DNA from: Chitinophagaceae bacterium
GTDB taxonomy: Bacteria; Bacteroidota; Bacteroidia; Chitinophagales; Chitinophagaceae
Assembly (NCBI GenBank): GCA_023251255.1
Contig: JAHEZD010000051.1
Span: forward strand, 7,768 to 41,123
Length of the DNA: 33,356 nt
Direction of reading: 5' to 3'
A program made the translations under genes and the position numbers. The notes beneath the pieces were generated by a model. The model worked only from the letters and a program-made list of their open reading frames with translations. It did not search any database and was not told the origin of the DNA. The stretch's first letter is position 1. The number at the start of each line of letters is the position of its first letter. Shown here piece after piece: positions 8,099 to 15,530 of the stretch.

Positions 8099-9601
8099 AT
8101 GAAACAGTTGCTGCTATTGGTAGTTACGTTGTCCATCAATCTTGCAAGCTATGCACAGAAAAACCCTGTTATTGAAACAAAGGATTTCATGCCTTCTGGT
8201 GTACAGGTTACCATCACCAAAAGCAGTTGTACAGTTGGCAATAAAAAAATTGACTACACCACGCATACAGGTTATCTCGACCTAAAGAATGACACGGGTA
8301 AACTCATTGCCAAAATATTTTTCACTTACTATAAAAAGGATGGGGAAGAGGCCGCTAAACGCTCCATCTGTTTCACTTTCAATGGCGGCCCTGGCTCGGC
8401 ATCTGTGTGGTTGCACATGGGTGGACTTGGTCCCAAACGTGTGGCATTGCAGGACGATGGAACGGCCACGGCACCACCCTACCAGGTCATCAACAATGAA
8501 TACAGTTGGCTGGACAAAACCGACCTTGTTTTCATAGATCCAGTGGCCACAGGATATAGCCGTCCCGCACCCGGAGAGAGCCCCAAACAGTTTCATGGTT
8601 TTGTGGAAGACATACAGAGTGTGGGCTCATTTATCAGGCATTTCCTTTCGCGTTATGAACGTTGGGGCTCGCCCAAATTCCTGGCTGGTGAAAGTTATGG
8701 CACCACTAGGGCAGCAGGCTTATCGAAATACTTGCAGGACAGTTACCGCATCTTCTTCAATGGTATTTTCCTCATTTCCCCTGTGCTGAATTTTGGCACC
8801 AATGATTACTATATTGGCAACGACCTGCCAAGGGCATTGTACATTCCATCCTATACTGCTGCTGCATGGTACCACAAGAAACTGGCCCCTGCATTACAGG
8901 CCGATTTACAGAAAGCATTGAAGGAAAGCGAAACATTTGCCCTTGGTGAGTATGCTTCAGCTTTGTTGAAAGGTGGCTGGTTGAGCAGTGCGGACAAGGA
9001 GAGCATTGCGGAGAAGATGGCCTATTATACAGGCCTGAGCAAGGAATACTGTTTGCAGGCCAACCTGCGCGTGGAAGAAAACAGGTTCTACAAGGAACTT
9101 CGCCGCAAGGATGGTTTGACCATTGGCCGATTGGATGCCAGGTTTACTGGGCGTGACCTGGATGATGCAGGTGAAAACGTTAGCTACGATCCCTCGTTCA
9201 CCAATATCGATGGGCCCTTTACTTCTGCCATCAACGATTATTTTGAAAAGGAGTTGAACTTCAAGGAGGAGAAGGCCTATAACATTTTTGGCAATGTGTA
9301 TCCATGGAACTATAATAATGTACAGAACCAATTCCTGAACGTGGCCGAAAGCCTGCGTGATGCCATGACCAAGAACCCCGCACTGAAAGTATATGTGGGC
9401 AGCGGCTATTTTGATTTTGCCACGCCGTACTTTACCGCTTCCTATGATCTGGAACACATGTTTTTGAGGCCCGAGGCAAAAGAACAGATCAAGCATTATT
9501 TCTACAACGCTGGACATATGTTCTATATCAATAAAACGGACCTGGTTCAGTTCAAGAAAGATGTGGATGCTTTCTTCGATTGGAGCAGCAATGTGAAATG
9601 A
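8099..9601 (+). CDS. S10 family serine carboxypeptidase, exported
   Basis: A 500-residue exported peptidase of family S10 (carboxypeptidase Y type), which removes C-terminal residues from peptides. Signal peptide 1-19 ends S-Y-A before QKN. The oxyanion-hole region F-N-G-G-P-G-S-A-S-V-W is present. The nucleophile is Ser199 in G-E-S-Y-G, the acid is probably Asp439 in G-Y-F-D-F-A-T-P, and the base is His473 in A-G-H-M-F-Y. Length and order of the triad fit the family. Bacterial homologues are common in Bacteroidota and Acidobacteria and probably digest peptides in the periplasm. It follows the FKBP fusion by 139 bp and may or may not share its promoter. Confidence 0.9.
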   Translation: MKQLLLLVVTLSINLASYAQKNPVIETKDFMPSGVQVTITKSSCTVGNKKIDYTTHTGYLDLKNDTGKLIAKIFFTYYKKDGEEAAKRSICFTFNGGPGSASVWLHMGGLGPKRVALQDDGTATAPPYQVINNEYSWLDKTDLVFIDPVATGYSRPAPGESPKQFHGFVEDIQSVGSFIRHFLSRYERWGSPKFLAGESYGTTRAAGLSKYLQDSYRIFFNGIFLISPVLNFGTNDYYIGNDLPRALYIPSYTAAAWYHKKLAPALQADLQKALKESETFALGEYASALLKGGWLSSADKESIAEKMAYYTGLSKEYCLQANLRVEENRFYKELRRKDGLTIGRLDARFTGRDLDDAGENVSYDPSFTNIDGPFTSAINDYFEKELNFKEEKAYNIFGNVYPWNYNNVQNQFLNVAESLRDAMTKNPALKVYVGSGYFDFATPYFTASYDLEHMFLRPEAKEQIKHYFYNAGHMFYINKTDLVQFKKDVDAFFDWSSNVK

Positions 9602-9604
9602 GGC

Positions 9605-9656
9605 TTGTCGAAACTTGTTTGGAAACCAAATCGCCTTCGAGGGCCTCAGGCTGACA
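9605..9656. repeat. REP-like extragenic repeat, copy A
   Basis: The segment holds TTGTCGAAA near 9605-9613 and, at 9628-9656, a stretch matching 18872-18902 nearly base for base (AAATCGCYTTCGA then GGGC-CTCA-GCTGACA). It lies just after a stop codon between convergent genes, the usual place for such repeats. It may be transcribed and folded. Confidence 0.45.
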
Positions 9657-9726
9657 TTACTCACGTAATATTTGTGTAACATCAGTTAATAAAATAACCG
9701 CTAATTTGTTGTGCGGCACAGTGCTT

Positions 9727-10395
9727 TCAAAAATCCACAATATGGTTCTTCACTGCATAGATTACCAGACCGGTAACATTGCGGGAACCTGTTTTCTGTA
9801 GTAGGTTGTTGCGGTGGCCATTCACTGTTTTTACGCTGATGAACAATTTTGCAGCGATTTCTTCCGCAGTGTACTGCTGGCAAACAAGCTGGAGTATTTC
9901 CTCTTCGCGTTTGGTGATTTCGAGGTCAACTTTTTTGGGCTTCTTTTTCCTGCCGAGGTTGTTCTGAATGGCTTTTAAAGTACGTTCATTAATATAGGAC
10001 CCCTTCTGGTGTACCGCCACAATCGCATCATGTACTTCCTGCGGGTCACTGTCCTTTACAAGGTAGGCATGTGCGCCCTCTTCTATCAATTGGGCAATGA
10101 AATTTTCGTCTTCATGCACAGAGAGAATTACCACTTTCATGTCAGGATATGCATCCAACAGTGCCTGTGTAAGGTGCATGCCACTGAATTCCCTTAGGCC
10201 CTGTGGCGGTAGCGAAAGGTCAACCAGCATCACATTAGGAATAATCGGGGAAATTTTCAATTTGCTCAACACTGAATAGCCCTCTGCTGATTCGAATATC
10301 ACTTGCATATCAGGCCAGGAACCAAGTATGGCTTTCATGCCCTGACGGAACAGGAGCTGGTCCTCAACGAGGCCAACATTGATGAAATCTCCCAT
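9727..10395 (-). CDS. NarL/FixJ-type response regulator (REC-LuxR HTH)
   Basis: A 222-residue two-component response regulator. The receiver domain spans about residues 4-120, with acidic pocket E11-D12, phosphoacceptor Asp59 in M-L-V-D-L-S and conserved Lys114 in Y-L-V-K-D-S. A LuxR-type helix-turn-helix at about residues 155-220 contains T-K-R-E-E-E-I-L-Q-L, then A-A-K-L-F-I-S-V-K-T-V-N-G-H-R. It should bind DNA as a dimer when phosphorylated. The frame is open to 10467, which would overlap the kinase by 20 bp; the ATG at 10395 puts the receiver at the normal distance from the N terminus. It is the cognate regulator of the kinase encoded 52 bp upstream, and last gene in the three-gene unit. 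Confidence 0.9.
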   Translation of the reverse strand: MGDFINVGLVEDQLLFRQGMKAILGSWPDMQVIFESAEGYSVLSKLKISPIIPNVMLVDLSLPPQGLREFSGMHLTQALLDAYPDMKVVILSVHEDENFIAQLIEEGAHAYLVKDSDPQEVHDAIVAVHQKGSYINERTLKAIQNNLGRKKKPKKVDLEITKREEEILQLVCQQYTAEEIAAKLFISVKTVNGHRNNLLQKTGSRNVTGLVIYAVKNHIVDF

Positions 10396-10447
10396 GGTGT
10401 TTATAAGATGGTTATACAAATCAACAATAATTAATGCGGGTAAACAA

Positions 10448-11308
10448 TTATGATTGAAAATTGCCAACTGGAATGGTAATCACAGCTTCAAACCCTCCAT
10501 TGCTACCATTGCCCAATGCAATGGTCCCTCCAAGTGAATGTACACGTCCCTCAATGCTTTTATGTCCCAGCCCATCGGTGCTGTTATTGTTAGCAAGTCC
10601 CTTACCGTTATCCGTGTAATGGCAATGAACCTTGTCATCAGCAAACGAAAGCTGTATATGGATTTCACTGGCTGCTGCATGTTTCAACGTATTGTTCACC
10701 AGTTCCATATTAATGCGGTAGAGCCCAAGTTTCACTGGCCACAATAAATTGGGAAATTCATCATCAGCAGTGACCTGTATATCCATGCCCTCCGCATTGT
10801 TGGCCTGCGCAGCCACGGCTTCCAATGTTTTCACCAGACCAAACGTTTCCAGTTGCTGTGGCATGAGGTCATGGCTGATCCTGCGCATGGAAGAAATGGC
10901 CGTTTCGGTGAGGTTGCGGATATTCTGCAGGGAAGGGATGATGGCTGCTTCTTTATCCTGATGCTGGTTCTCCAAGTGTACCAAATGCATACGTGATATG
11001 GAAAGCAGGGCACCCAATTCATCATGTATATCCTGTGCAATCCTTTTACGTTCCTCTTCCTGCACCAGGATGCTGGATAGTAGCAGGTCTTTCTGGTGCT
11101 GGTTCTTCAGTTCTTCCTGTGCAAGCTTCTGTTGGAACAGGTTCTTATGGAAGTGCTGGTTCAGCAGTACCACGCCCACAGCAATGATAAAGATGATGCC
11201 GATCAATGGCAACAAGGTATTCAGGGGACCAAGTTCCGCCTTCGAGTCCAGAAGCCCATGAAGAAGCAGCAGTACATGATGATGGAAAAAAAAGAGTGCA
11301 GTATCCAT
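10448..11308 (-). CDS. NarL-type sensor histidine kinase (HisKA_3)
   Basis: A 286-residue histidine kinase. One clear transmembrane helix (about 29-50), possibly a second shorter hydrophobic stretch at 5-20, then a coiled coil (about 52-90) leading into the HisKA_3 dimerisation box E-R-K-R-I-A-Q-D-I-H-D-E-L-G with phosphoacceptor His95. The ATPase domain shows N-M-E-L-V-N-N-T-L-K-H-A (N box), D-N-G-K-G-L (G1) and G-L-G-H-K-S-I-E-G-R (G2). It has no extracellular sensor domain of its own. Its start overlaps the end of the preceding membrane-protein gene by 88 bp, which suggests translational coupling, and that protein may supply sensing. Confidence 0.88.
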   Translation of the reverse strand: MDTALFFFHHHVLLLLHGLLDSKAELGPLNTLLPLIGIIFIIAVGVVLLNQHFHKNLFQQKLAQEELKNQHQKDLLLSSILVQEEERKRIAQDIHDELGALLSISRMHLVHLENQHQDKEAAIIPSLQNIRNLTETAISSMRRISHDLMPQQLETFGLVKTLEAVAAQANNAEGMDIQVTADDEFPNLLWPVKLGLYRINMELVNNTLKHAAASEIHIQLSFADDKVHCHYTDNGKGLANNNSTDGLGHKSIEGRVHSLGGTIALGNGSNGGFEAVITIPVGNFQS

Positions 11309-11868
11309 GTGTATTCATTGAGCGATCTGGGAAAATTACGGGTTAAAAAAAAGATCAGCAAACTGGAGGAATAATAAATGAAGAGGCCGGAATTGATCCA
11401 GTTGATGCTCTTAATAGCAGCCCCCCTTTTTTCCTTCACAATATCGTTGAGCAAAAGCAGGAAAGTGGAAAGCGATAAAATAATCACTAGCACGGATTCC
11501 ACCGTTAGGGCATTTGAATTGAAAGTGCGGATGGGTTCAAAGAATAGGGAGTTGACAATGGTATAGATAAGGAAACAAATGGTAGTTGCCCAAATGATAC
11601 GTGGCTGTATGAAATCGGCCAGCACATTTTTGTAGAACCATGCCAGCAACATAAAGCCCGCTGCTACATAAATATGCAGCAGCGGTAGATTATTGATCCT
11701 ATTGAGTGCCAGCACAAGGGCCAGCAATTGTATAATGGCAGATGCAAACACAAACCACGCAAATACCCTTAGTTCCCGTTCCAGTTTTGTATATACCACC
11801 AACGCATACACTGCACTGATAACAATGGGGAGATGGGATATTATGATGACGATTTCCGTACTGTTCAT
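11221..11868 (-). CDS. Multi-pass membrane protein, putative sensor partner of the kinase
   Basis: A 215-residue integral membrane protein with about six or seven hydrophobic helices from residue 6 to residue 205 and a basic C-terminal end (W-T-R-R-R-N-L). I do not recognise a named family; the topology resembles 7TM-type sensor modules that Bacteroidota place before histidine kinases. It is the first gene of a minus-strand unit with the kinase (88-bp overlap) and the regulator. Because the kinase lacks an input domain, this gene is the best candidate for signal reception. That role is inferred from context. Confidence 0.65.
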   Translation of the reverse strand: MNSTEIVIIISHLPIVISAVYALVVYTKLERELRVFAWFVFASAIIQLLALVLALNRINNLPLLHIYVAAGFMLLAWFYKNVLADFIQPRIIWATTICFLIYTIVNSLFFEPIRTFNSNALTVESVLVIILSLSTFLLLLNDIVKEKRGAAIKSINWINSGLFIYYSSSLLIFFLTRNFPRSLNEYTWILHSFFSIIMYCCFFMGFWTRRRNLVP

Positions 11869-11945
11869 CTTTGAATTTATGTAGCAGTGATGCTTACTAA
11901 TTAGTAAAGCTATTCTCCCTGTTGATAAATAATGGTTCTTTTATA

Positions 11946-12500
11946 CTATTTTTTCTTTCTTTTCTTCATAGGCGATACAGTGTGTTGTGCTAAAGGATCT
12001 GTAGGGCATAATGTGGGGCAGGGATAGTTGAGGTCCAACACAAACTCCTGGTCATTGTTCTGTTGTTTGGAACAGGAAAAAAATATGTCTGTGCCTGCAA
12101 TATTTGCTTTGAAATCTGCCCCATCTACACCAACAAAGAATATTTTACTGTTTCCATTTTCATCTATTCCAAAATAGCCACGTACATGGCGATAATTTGT
12201 CTTGGTAGTCGTGGGTATGCCAAGTGCTACCAACAGGTCATTGGTCTGAAAAGTAAATGCACTTGCAAAAGGTCTAAACGACTGCCCCGCAGCTTTAAGG
12301 AGACTATCCTGATAGTTTTGATAATTGGCCTTCCATTGTCTAGCAATTTGAACAGGGCATAATTCACCTATTTGTAGGGAGGCACAATCAATTACCGAAT
12401 CACTGATAGCAGGTTCCAGTATAGCGCCTATCCTCCCGGTATTGGCCAATAATAAGCTGCAGCAGATACCCATTGCAAATCCAAAAAATGTTTTTTTCAT
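11946..12500 (-). CDS. Exported protein of unknown family
   Basis: A 184-residue protein with a short N-terminal hydrophobic segment (about residues 4-19) that looks like a signal peptide. It carries cysteines at C-A-S-L-Q-I-G-E-L-C-P, F-F-S-C-S and Y-P-C-P-T-L-C-P, so disulfides are likely if it is periplasmic. The C-terminal end is strongly basic (M-K-K-R-K-K-K). A segment G-Y-F-G-I-D-E-N-G-N-S-K-I-F-F-V-G-V reads like a beta hairpin. No family recognised. It is divergent from the paralogue pair that starts at 12850 and shares with it a 349-bp control region containing palindromes, so the three genes could be one regulon. Confidence 0.65.
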   Translation of the reverse strand: MKKTFFGFAMGICCSLLLANTGRIGAILEPAISDSVIDCASLQIGELCPVQIARQWKANYQNYQDSLLKAAGQSFRPFASAFTFQTNDLLVALGIPTTTKTNYRHVRGYFGIDENGNSKIFFVGVDGADFKANIAGTDIFFSCSKQQNNDQEFVLDLNYPCPTLCPTDPLAQHTVSPMKKRKKK

Positions 12501-12629
12501 GTTAGTTAGTTTTTAAGGTTAAAAAATTGTAAATGGATTAATGATAATTGTTTGGTACATACCATTCAATGTTTGATGAACCAAACCTAGCCTGAATAAT
12601 TGGCAAACGGGTTCACGACCCTTAAAAAC

Positions 12630-12696
12630 AGGTATAAATACCTATATATAAATACAAAATAGGTATAAATACCTATTTCTGAAAACAGGTATTTAT
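12630..12696. promoter_or_regulatory. Repeated operator-like inverted repeats AGGTATAAATACCT
   Basis: AGGTATAAATACCT occurs at 12630-12643 and again at 12661-12674, start-to-start spacing 31 bp, close to three helical turns. Each is AGGTA and TACCT arms around a 4-nt centre. A third partial site, AGGTATTTAT, lies at about 12687-12696. They sit in the divergent region between 12500 (minus) and 12850 (plus), 130-180 bp from either start. A dimeric regulator binding cooperatively would fit; LuxR-type sites are one option, given the regulator gene 2.2 kb away. Confidence 0.55.
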
Positions 12697-12736
12697 CATC
12701 TTACCCTGCCCATTTTATCCAACAACCTTTGTGCTA

Positions 12737-12750
12737 TCAAAAGCTTTTGA
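12737..12750. promoter_or_regulatory. 14-bp perfect palindrome
   Basis: TCAAAAGCTTTTGA is a perfect palindrome in the same divergent control region, 100 bp before the ATG at 12850. It could be another operator. The rest of 12501-12849 contains only AT-rich and G/C-run sequence in which I found no convincing promoter. Confidence 0.3.
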
Positions 12751-12849
12751 AAAAGGGACCACCCCCTTAAAAGGACCTGCCCGTACAGGGATTTAAAACG
12801 GGGGCGGTATCTGAAAAGCCTAATGAGTAGGAAAATAAAACCTTATACC

Positions 12850-13830
12850 ATGTCACAATCATCAGCATCACTCCCCAGCTCAACTGCTGGATTATACAAC
12901 ACACTTTGTGAAGGATTGCATTTGAGCAATCAACAATTCCAAATGATCCAGGGTGTTTTACCTGTTCAGAGCTCTGCATCGGGTGTATATAATTTTGTGG
13001 ACGGGATTCCGCCAGTATCGGTTTCTACATTGTATACCAGTAACCCCCTCAATGGCCTGAACGGTAATATGCAAATTGTTATCAATGATGCCAAGCCTGG
13101 TTTCTTAACAACACTTGCTGAAAAGAACTATGTAAATCCTAATTACTGGGTGGATGGCAATGTTGCAGTGGACCCTATTTATGCCCCTACATTTGCAGAT
13201 TTGTATAGCCAGGTAAATGCTGGATCTTCTGCAGCAATTAGTTTTGATTCTGCAACAGCCGATAGCAACATCAGTTCTTCTTGGGCAAAAAGCACTGGGT
13301 CTGCTGGTGTGGGCTTTTGGGGAACATCTTCCAGCTCCGTATCAACAACATTGAACGAGATGGCCTCTTCTTCCCGGATTACTGTGGATATCAGTATAGA
13401 CAAATATGCCTTCTTGCAAGTACGTGCAGGTGGCTGGTTTACACAGGGCTTCTTTACTAATCAATACAAGAACCCTGCTAACTGGTCAGCCGGCCAAGCT
13501 GCTTGGGACAATGTTTTTGGCCCTACAGGTTCTTGTCAAAATGTAGCCAATCAAGTGCTGTTGGTAAATGGCTACACCATTACCACAACTTCATATGCGT
13601 CTTACTCCCAATCTGATTATTCACAGGTTGTAACCAGCAAGGATACAAATGTTTGGCCTTTTTATACCTCTTCTTCTAATTCAGTTGCTACTCAAAGCTA
13701 TACCTATAATAGTGATAGCTCCATTACAACAGTTATTACTTGCAAGCCAGGTAGCCTTCAAATAATGGGTATGGGCGTTATCCCAACAAGCCTTGCTATC
13801 ACTGGAAGCTCAAGTTCAAAATTGATTTAA
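12850..13830 (+). CDS. Protein of unknown family, paralogue A of a tandem pair
   Basis: A 326-residue protein with no signal peptide or transmembrane helix, very rich in Ser, Thr, Asn and aromatic residues and poor in Lys/Arg, more like a beta-rich secreted or structural protein than a cytosolic enzyme. The C-terminal half contains A-G-G-W-F-T-Q-G-F-F, Y-K-N-P-A-N-W, W-D-N-V-F-G and V-W-P-F-Y. The same motifs, in order, recur in the next gene, as does an earlier P-I-Y-A-P-T-F-A-D and S-F-D-S-A. The ATG at 12850 is preferred over the upstream frame start at 12823, because the extra residues are basic and not shared with the paralogue. Family and function not recognised. Confidence 0.7.
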   Translation: MSQSSASLPSSTAGLYNTLCEGLHLSNQQFQMIQGVLPVQSSASGVYNFVDGIPPVSVSTLYTSNPLNGLNGNMQIVINDAKPGFLTTLAEKNYVNPNYWVDGNVAVDPIYAPTFADLYSQVNAGSSAAISFDSATADSNISSSWAKSTGSAGVGFWGTSSSSVSTTLNEMASSSRITVDISIDKYAFLQVRAGGWFTQGFFTNQYKNPANWSAGQAAWDNVFGPTGSCQNVANQVLLVNGYTITTTSYASYSQSDYSQVVTSKDTNVWPFYTSSSNSVATQSYTYNSDSSITTVITCKPGSLQIMGMGVIPTSLAITGSSSSKLI

Positions 13831-13880
13831 GGCTCCATTATATGATGGGGGATTATACCAATTAAACTTAAACAGCTTCT

Positions 13881-13930
13881 AAACAAAAAAGAGAACATAG
13901 AAGATTATTACTGTGTTCTCTTTTTTGTTT
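13881..13930 (+). terminator. Rho-independent terminator, 17-bp perfect stem
   Basis: 13881-13897 and 13914-13930 are perfect inverted repeats around a 16-nt loop, and the 3' arm contains a run of six T. It lies 51 bp after the first paralogue and 66 bp before the second, so the second gene probably has its own promoter or depends on readthrough. Confidence 0.8.
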
Positions 13931-13995
13931 ATATATGGAAATGACTTTCATATTATACCATCAAAACACTTTCATCACCCTAATCATCAGCATTT

Positions 13996-14904
13996 ATGAA
14001 AAACAAGTATAAGGAGTTGGTACTGGAGGCTATGGCCTCCTCACTCCAGTTAGATTTTATAAGCTTGAGGTTCTTCCCCGTTGTTCCATTCCTCCCAAAC
14101 AGTGATTGCGAGTTGTTCAGTCTGTTTAATATTATTCCAAGCAAGGGATTTATTTTTAGGACAGCAGGGGTACCGCAGTTCAGTGCTACTTACTGGGATA
14201 TCCTTCAGTCGCAGAAAAGCTCATTCATTATTACCACTGCCATAAAAAGCTATGAGAACCAGCATTTCTGGTTAACCTGTGGCTCTTCCAGTACTCCCGT
14301 GTACACACCTGGTTATACTGATATTTCCAGTTCTTTGGAAAATGGTTCTTCTTTTGATTTTAGTTTTGACTCATCAGACTATCCCACTTTCAAAGATCCA
14401 TTGTTCCCTTCCTATCCCAACTTTGTCATTGATCAGACCTTTCTGAATTTCAACGAAACAGCCAGTGGCGAAAGGTTCACTTTAACTGCGCATTTTGACA
14501 AAGTAGCCACTATACCAGTAAGCGCTGGTGGGTGGTTTAGTAATGCTGCGTTTGTTAGTGCCTATAAAAATCAGGACTCCTGGACTACCGGACCAGGTAC
14601 CGTTACATGGGATAGCGTATTTGGAACTGATGGGATACTCCAGTTTATTACCAATGGCATATTGGTAGCCTCCGGTGCAACATTTGTGATTCAAAGTTTT
14701 GGCCAATATGATAGTGATATGCTCAATGCATTAAAAACTAGCCCTGCTACAGCGGTATGGCCTCTTTACTTAAATGGAGCGGATACTGTGCCGGATTTTG
14801 AATTATGTACAGATGGAAGCATTAAAATCACCATAACAACTGCCCCTTCAGACATCCTATTATTGGCCATGCAGGTTGCCAATGTCCAAAGCTTGATGGG
14901 ATAA
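13996..14904 (+). CDS. Protein of unknown family, paralogue B of a tandem pair
   Basis: A 302-residue protein with no signal peptide, Ser/Thr/Phe-rich and acidic. It aligns along most of its length with the preceding gene: P-V-Y-T-P-G-Y-T-D against P-I-Y-A-P-T-F-A-D, S-F-D-S-S, A-G-G-W-F-S-N-A-A-F, Y-K-N-Q-D-S-W, W-D-S-V-F-G and V-W-P-L-Y. The N-terminal 40 residues differ completely, with an amphipathic M-K-N-K-Y-K-E-L-V-L-E-A start. The level of divergence indicates an old duplication. It is separated from paralogue A by a strong terminator. No enzymatic motif was seen; a beta-sandwich lectin- or toxin-like fold is possible but is a guess. Confidence 0.7.
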   Translation: MKNKYKELVLEAMASSLQLDFISLRFFPVVPFLPNSDCELFSLFNIIPSKGFIFRTAGVPQFSATYWDILQSQKSSFIITTAIKSYENQHFWLTCGSSSTPVYTPGYTDISSSLENGSSFDFSFDSSDYPTFKDPLFPSYPNFVIDQTFLNFNETASGERFTLTAHFDKVATIPVSAGGWFSNAAFVSAYKNQDSWTTGPGTVTWDSVFGTDGILQFITNGILVASGATFVIQSFGQYDSDMLNALKTSPATAVWPLYLNGADTVPDFELCTDGSIKITITTAPSDILLLAMQVANVQSLMG

Positions 14905-15033
14905 GATACTATTATCAATAAAAGCGGGGCAATGCAAACAATTGCTAAAATTGATTCGTTGAACGTTCCTTCCTTATCGATGGTAAGTCAGGATAGCTAC
15001 ATGATTAAGAAATAGTCATCATGGCCATCCTCA

Positions 15034-15336
15034 TTACCTGCCGTGCAGCTTCTTCAATATTTCATCGCTTGCATTGTCATGTGAGGCACCATAACCTGTA
15101 ACCAGCACGCCTTTCAAACCTTCTTTGGATTGTATGGCATACACGGTGGCTTCATCTGCAGGGTCGGTATCGCCTTCGTAGCGGTACACGTCCACAATTT
15201 CAAATTCATCGTGGTGGATACGTTGTTCCCTTGTGATCAAATGGTTGCCATCTATGTTGAAGTCAATGGTAAAGCCTTGTTGCTTCAATTTTTCCAGTGC
15301 TTCGGAAACAGTGGCGTAATGGACTTGGCGTTGCAT
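15034..15336 (-). CDS. Small conserved Bacteroidota protein (often mislabelled PRPP synthetase)
   Basis: A 100-residue soluble protein. A helical start (S-E-A-L-E-K-L-K-Q-Q-G-F) leads to D-F-N-I-D-G-N, then D-E-F-E-I-V-D-V-Y-R-Y-E-G and D-E-A-T-V-Y-A-I-Q-S-K-E-G-L-K-G-V-L-V. I remember this order of motifs from short Bacteroidota proteins that databases label phosphoribosylpyrophosphate synthetase. It is far too short for that enzyme and lacks its PRPP-binding loop, so the label should not be transferred. Function unknown. It lies 176 bp downstream of the rRNA methyltransferase on the same strand, across a C-poor spacer. Confidence 0.7.
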   Translation of the reverse strand: MQRQVHYATVSEALEKLKQQGFTIDFNIDGNHLITREQRIHHDEFEIVDVYRYEGDTDPADEATVYAIQSKEGLKGVLVTGYGASHDNASDEILKKLHGR

Positions 15337-15389
15337 ATATTTATTTTATGGGTAAACTATTGCTTTTTATAATCATCAAAAATCAAGTA

Positions 15390-15530
15390 ACGCATCATAC
15401 ACGTTCCTTTCATTTTCTCTTCATTAACTATTTCCTTCACCTACTCCCTACTAACTATTCCGTATTCTTCATTAGCACCTTCCATCAACTACTGCCTGCT
15501 CACTACTGCCTATTACCTATCACTCACTTC
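15390..15530 (-). other. C-poor, purine/T-rich low-complexity spacer
   Basis: Read on the minus strand, which is the sense strand of both flanking genes, the spacer is nearly free of C and built from short words such as AATAGTTAGTAG, GAAG and AGTAG. A similar word (AATAGTTAATTAGTAG) occurs in the sense strand between grpE and dnaJ at 17505-17522. It does not look coding; it may be an unstructured mRNA leader or a worn simple repeat. Confidence 0.35.

Noticed and set aside
15034-15336. Phosphoribosylpyrophosphate synthetase
   Set aside because: Proteins like this are often given that label, but 100 residues without a PRPP-binding loop cannot be this enzyme.
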